DNA of 64,000 bases from Galbitalea sp. SE-J8 (GTDB lineage: Bacteria; Actinomycetota; Actinomycetes; Actinomycetales; Microbacteriaceae): assembly GCF_030345695.1 (NCBI RefSeq), contig NZ_JAUASV010000002.1:243828-307827 (forward strand), in the 5' to 3' direction. The position numbers were made by a program, and so were the translations under genes. The first letter of the stretch is position 1; every line of letters starts with the position of its first letter. This document shows positions 62,445-64,000 of this stretch, in pieces. The notes beneath the pieces are model-generated. The model saw only the letters and a program-made list of their open reading frames with translations. It did not search any database and was not told where the DNA came from.

Positions 62445-62836
62445 CGCGCGGCGGCATCCTGCGGCGGGGCTGGCTCGCGCTCATCAAGCGCACGCTCAAC
62501 CACGCGACCCTGGCATCCGCCCGCCGCGGTCGCGGCCGGTTCTCGATCGTGCGCCACGTCGGCCGCCGCTCCGGACGGGAGTTCGAGACCCCGATCATCG
62601 TCGCGCCGGTCGCCGACGGCTTCGTCGCCGAGCTCACGTACGGTCCCGGGGTGAACTGGTACCGCAACATCGTCGCCGCCGGGCGGTGCGAGGTGGTGTT
62701 CCACGGCGAGGACATCGCGATCGACCGCATCGAGCGGATGCCGACGGATGCCGGACGCGCCGCCTTCCCGCCGCTCGAGCGTCGCGTGCTGGCGCTCCTG
62801 CGCCGCGACCAGTTCATCCACCTGCACCGGTCGTGA
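62441..62836 (+). CDS. DUF385/F420-dependent reductase-like protein
   Basis: 131 aa. The ATG at 62441 overlaps the glnE stop (ATGA). FSIVRHVGRRSGREFETPII and VAELTYGPGVNWYRNIVAAG match the nitroreductase/deazaflavin (Ddn-like, DUF385) split-barrel fold. It may bind F420 or a related flavin. Any link to glnE is positional only. Confidence 0.82.
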   Translation: MTRGGILRRGWLALIKRTLNHATLASARRGRGRFSIVRHVGRRSGREFETPIIVAPVADGFVAELTYGPGVNWYRNIVAAGRCEVVFHGEDIAIDRIERMPTDAGRAAFPPLERRVLALLRRDQFIHLHRS

Positions 62837-62957
62837 GACGCGCGACGGGGCCGCCGCCCGAAGGCGAGAAGTAGAGCTCGGCTTGAGGATCTGAGAACCG
62901 GAGGGTGTTCCGCAGGCTCCCTGGGGGTCTGCGGGTGGTGCCGCCTACCTCATTGGT

Positions 62958-63182
62958 ATGAGCGACGACCGTCCGCGCCTGTGGACCCCGCAGGAGCTTG
63001 CCGACTACACCGGCATCCCGATCAGGACGCTCGCTGACTGGCGGACTGAGCGCGCGCGGAGCCGAGGTCTCGGGTTGCCGTTCGTCGCGCTGTCGTCCCA
63101 CAACGTCCGCTACCGCGATGAGGATGTCGAGGCGTTCATCTCGGGTCGGGTCGTGGCGCCGATGGATAGGACGGGCGACTGA
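62958..63182 (+). CDS. excisionase-like HTH protein of a second element
   Basis: 74 aa, ATG 62958. RLWTPQELADYTGIPIRTLA is an AlpA/Xis-type HTH, followed by a wing (GLPFVALSSHNVRYRDEDVE). Its TGA shares the A with the ATG of the broken integrase (TGATG), a coupled xis-int arrangement. The neighbour is dead, so this is probably a relic that is still open. Confidence 0.7.
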   Translation: MSDDRPRLWTPQELADYTGIPIRTLADWRTERARSRGLGLPFVALSSHNVRYRDEDVEAFISGRVVAPMDRTGD

Positions 63183-63841
63183 TGGGGCGTCCGCGGTATC
63201 CGGTCGGCCGACGGCCCAACTGCAAGCTGCTCGCCGACTACATCCTCATCACGCTCGGCACCTCCGAGAGGACCGCGTAGCCGGTTGCGATCCGGTTCCA
63301 GGACGTGCGGTTCGAGGCGGTGGAGCAGCCGGGTGGAAGCCTCACGATGGAGGCGCTCGTCTGGGTGGGCGGGACGATGGTCCGCACGAGGTCCCGCGGC
63401 CTGTTCGGCCAGGACTCGCCCAAGGCGGAGCGGCAGAAGCGTTGGGTTCGCGTTCCGAAGTTCGCGACGAAGGTACTGAGCGAACTCGTGGCGAGCCACG
63501 TTCCCGATACGGAACGCAATCCTGACGACGTACTGTTCACGACCGAGCGCGGCCACCCGCGCGACCCCAGCGCGGTGGGTGAACTGATGCGGATGTTCCG
63601 CCGCGAGTTCGAGCCGGAACTGCTGGCTATCGGGGTCGACGCCGAGCATCTCACCTTCCGCAGCCTCCGTAAGGCCGTCGCCGCGGCGGTTTCGGACACG
63701 GCTGGCGTCGAGGTCGCGCGCGACCTGCTCGGGCACAGCAGCACCGACATCACGGAAGGGCACTACGCGAAGCGTCCCGACCTCATCGTCGAGGTCGCGG
63801 CCGACGCGCTCGACGAGGCGTTCGCGGGCATCGACGCATGA
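63182..63841 (+). pseudogene. tyrosine integrase with a large internal deletion
   Basis: The start (ATG 63182, MGRPRYPVGRRPNCKLLADY) is followed by a TAG at 63278-63280. The frame then continues with a catalytic C-terminus: VAIRFQDVRFEAVE, HLTFRSLRKAVAAAV, ARDLLGHSSTDITEGHYAKR (with the Tyr). The core-binding domain and the first catalytic Arg (usually TGxRxGE) are missing, roughly 200 residues compared with the first integrase. The protein cannot work. Confidence 0.8.
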
Positions 63842-63855
63842 ACCACCACGGAGGG

Positions 63856-64000
63856 CAACTGGCTCAGGGTTCGAGGAGAGTAGTGCCCCTTAACGTGGTG
63901 TAGTTCGCGGTGGCCGGTCTCGTCGTAGACGTGGGCGCGGTCACCGTGTAGTCCCTTCGAGGAATCTCCTACAACCCACTCGAAAGGCATCTTCACGATG
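63856..64000 (+). mobile_element. possible left end of an insertion sequence
   Basis: After the integrase relic, the base composition shifts to a less GC-rich leader. It ends ACTCGAAAGGCATCTTCACG before the final ATG (63998-64000), which would be the start of a transposase. This leader reminds me of IS256-family elements of actinobacteria. The terminal repeat and transposase lie beyond the window, so this is tentative. Confidence 0.3.

Overview
The window is high-GC actinobacterial DNA, most likely from a member of the Microbacteriaceae. The evidence is the actinobacterial gene neighbourhoods: aceE-fasR-fabD-fabH-acpP-fabF, a GlnA2-like glutamine synthetase next to glnE, a DUF3145 gene, polyphosphate glucokinase, a class A rnpB, and frequent GTG starts with overlapping stop/start codons. 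No species assignment is made.

Positions 1 to about 13,553 are the integrase-proximal end of a prophage or related integrative element. Its left part lies outside the window. From 9950 down to the left edge, 22 minus-strand genes form one continuous chain of overlapping stop and start codons. They encode recombination proteins (YqaJ-type nuclease, RecA/Sak4-like ATPase), an HNH nuclease, two DNA methyltransferases, a GIY-YIG-like protein, a replisome-organiser-like protein and many small unknowns. A same-strand ORF is nested inside the C5 methyltransferase gene. The control region at 11.4-11.5 kb has two divergent, leaderless promoters that drive two related HTH proteins. The rightward arm continues with an ImmA/IrrE-type peptidase and a tyrosine integrase, and ends at a tRNA 3'-end fragment (attachment junction).

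From 13.5 to 39.5 kb the window is chromosomal. It holds an LCP cell-wall ligase, a FAD oxidoreductase, a DUF1684 protein, a family A DNA polymerase, a PadR-ABC exporter operon, a surface-sugar acyltransferase convergent with a glycosyltransferase, DUF3145, a large intergenic repeat array, the type II fatty acid cluster with its PucR-type regulator FasR and aceE, a peroxiredoxin, a DUF1345 protein and tRNA-Val(TAC).

From 39.5 to 45.6 kb the window looks accessory. It has a membrane protein, a two-component system reduced to a deletion scar, an XRE regulator divergent from a short-chain dehydrogenase, and a secreted levansucrase with Ig-like repeats and three tandem palindromic sites upstream.

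From 45.7 to 62.8 kb core genes return: an NCS1 permease with a very long disordered N-terminus, a Nif3-like protein, a zinc-ribbon family protein that has lost its cysteines, a thioredoxin-fold membrane protein, rnpB, ppgK, map, a small SPOR-like protein, panB, an MFS transporter, nadE, a glutamine synthetase, glnE and a DUF385 protein. The last 1.1 kb holds a second, decayed integrative element: a small excisionase-like gene, an integrase with a large internal deletion, and what may be the edge of an insertion sequence.
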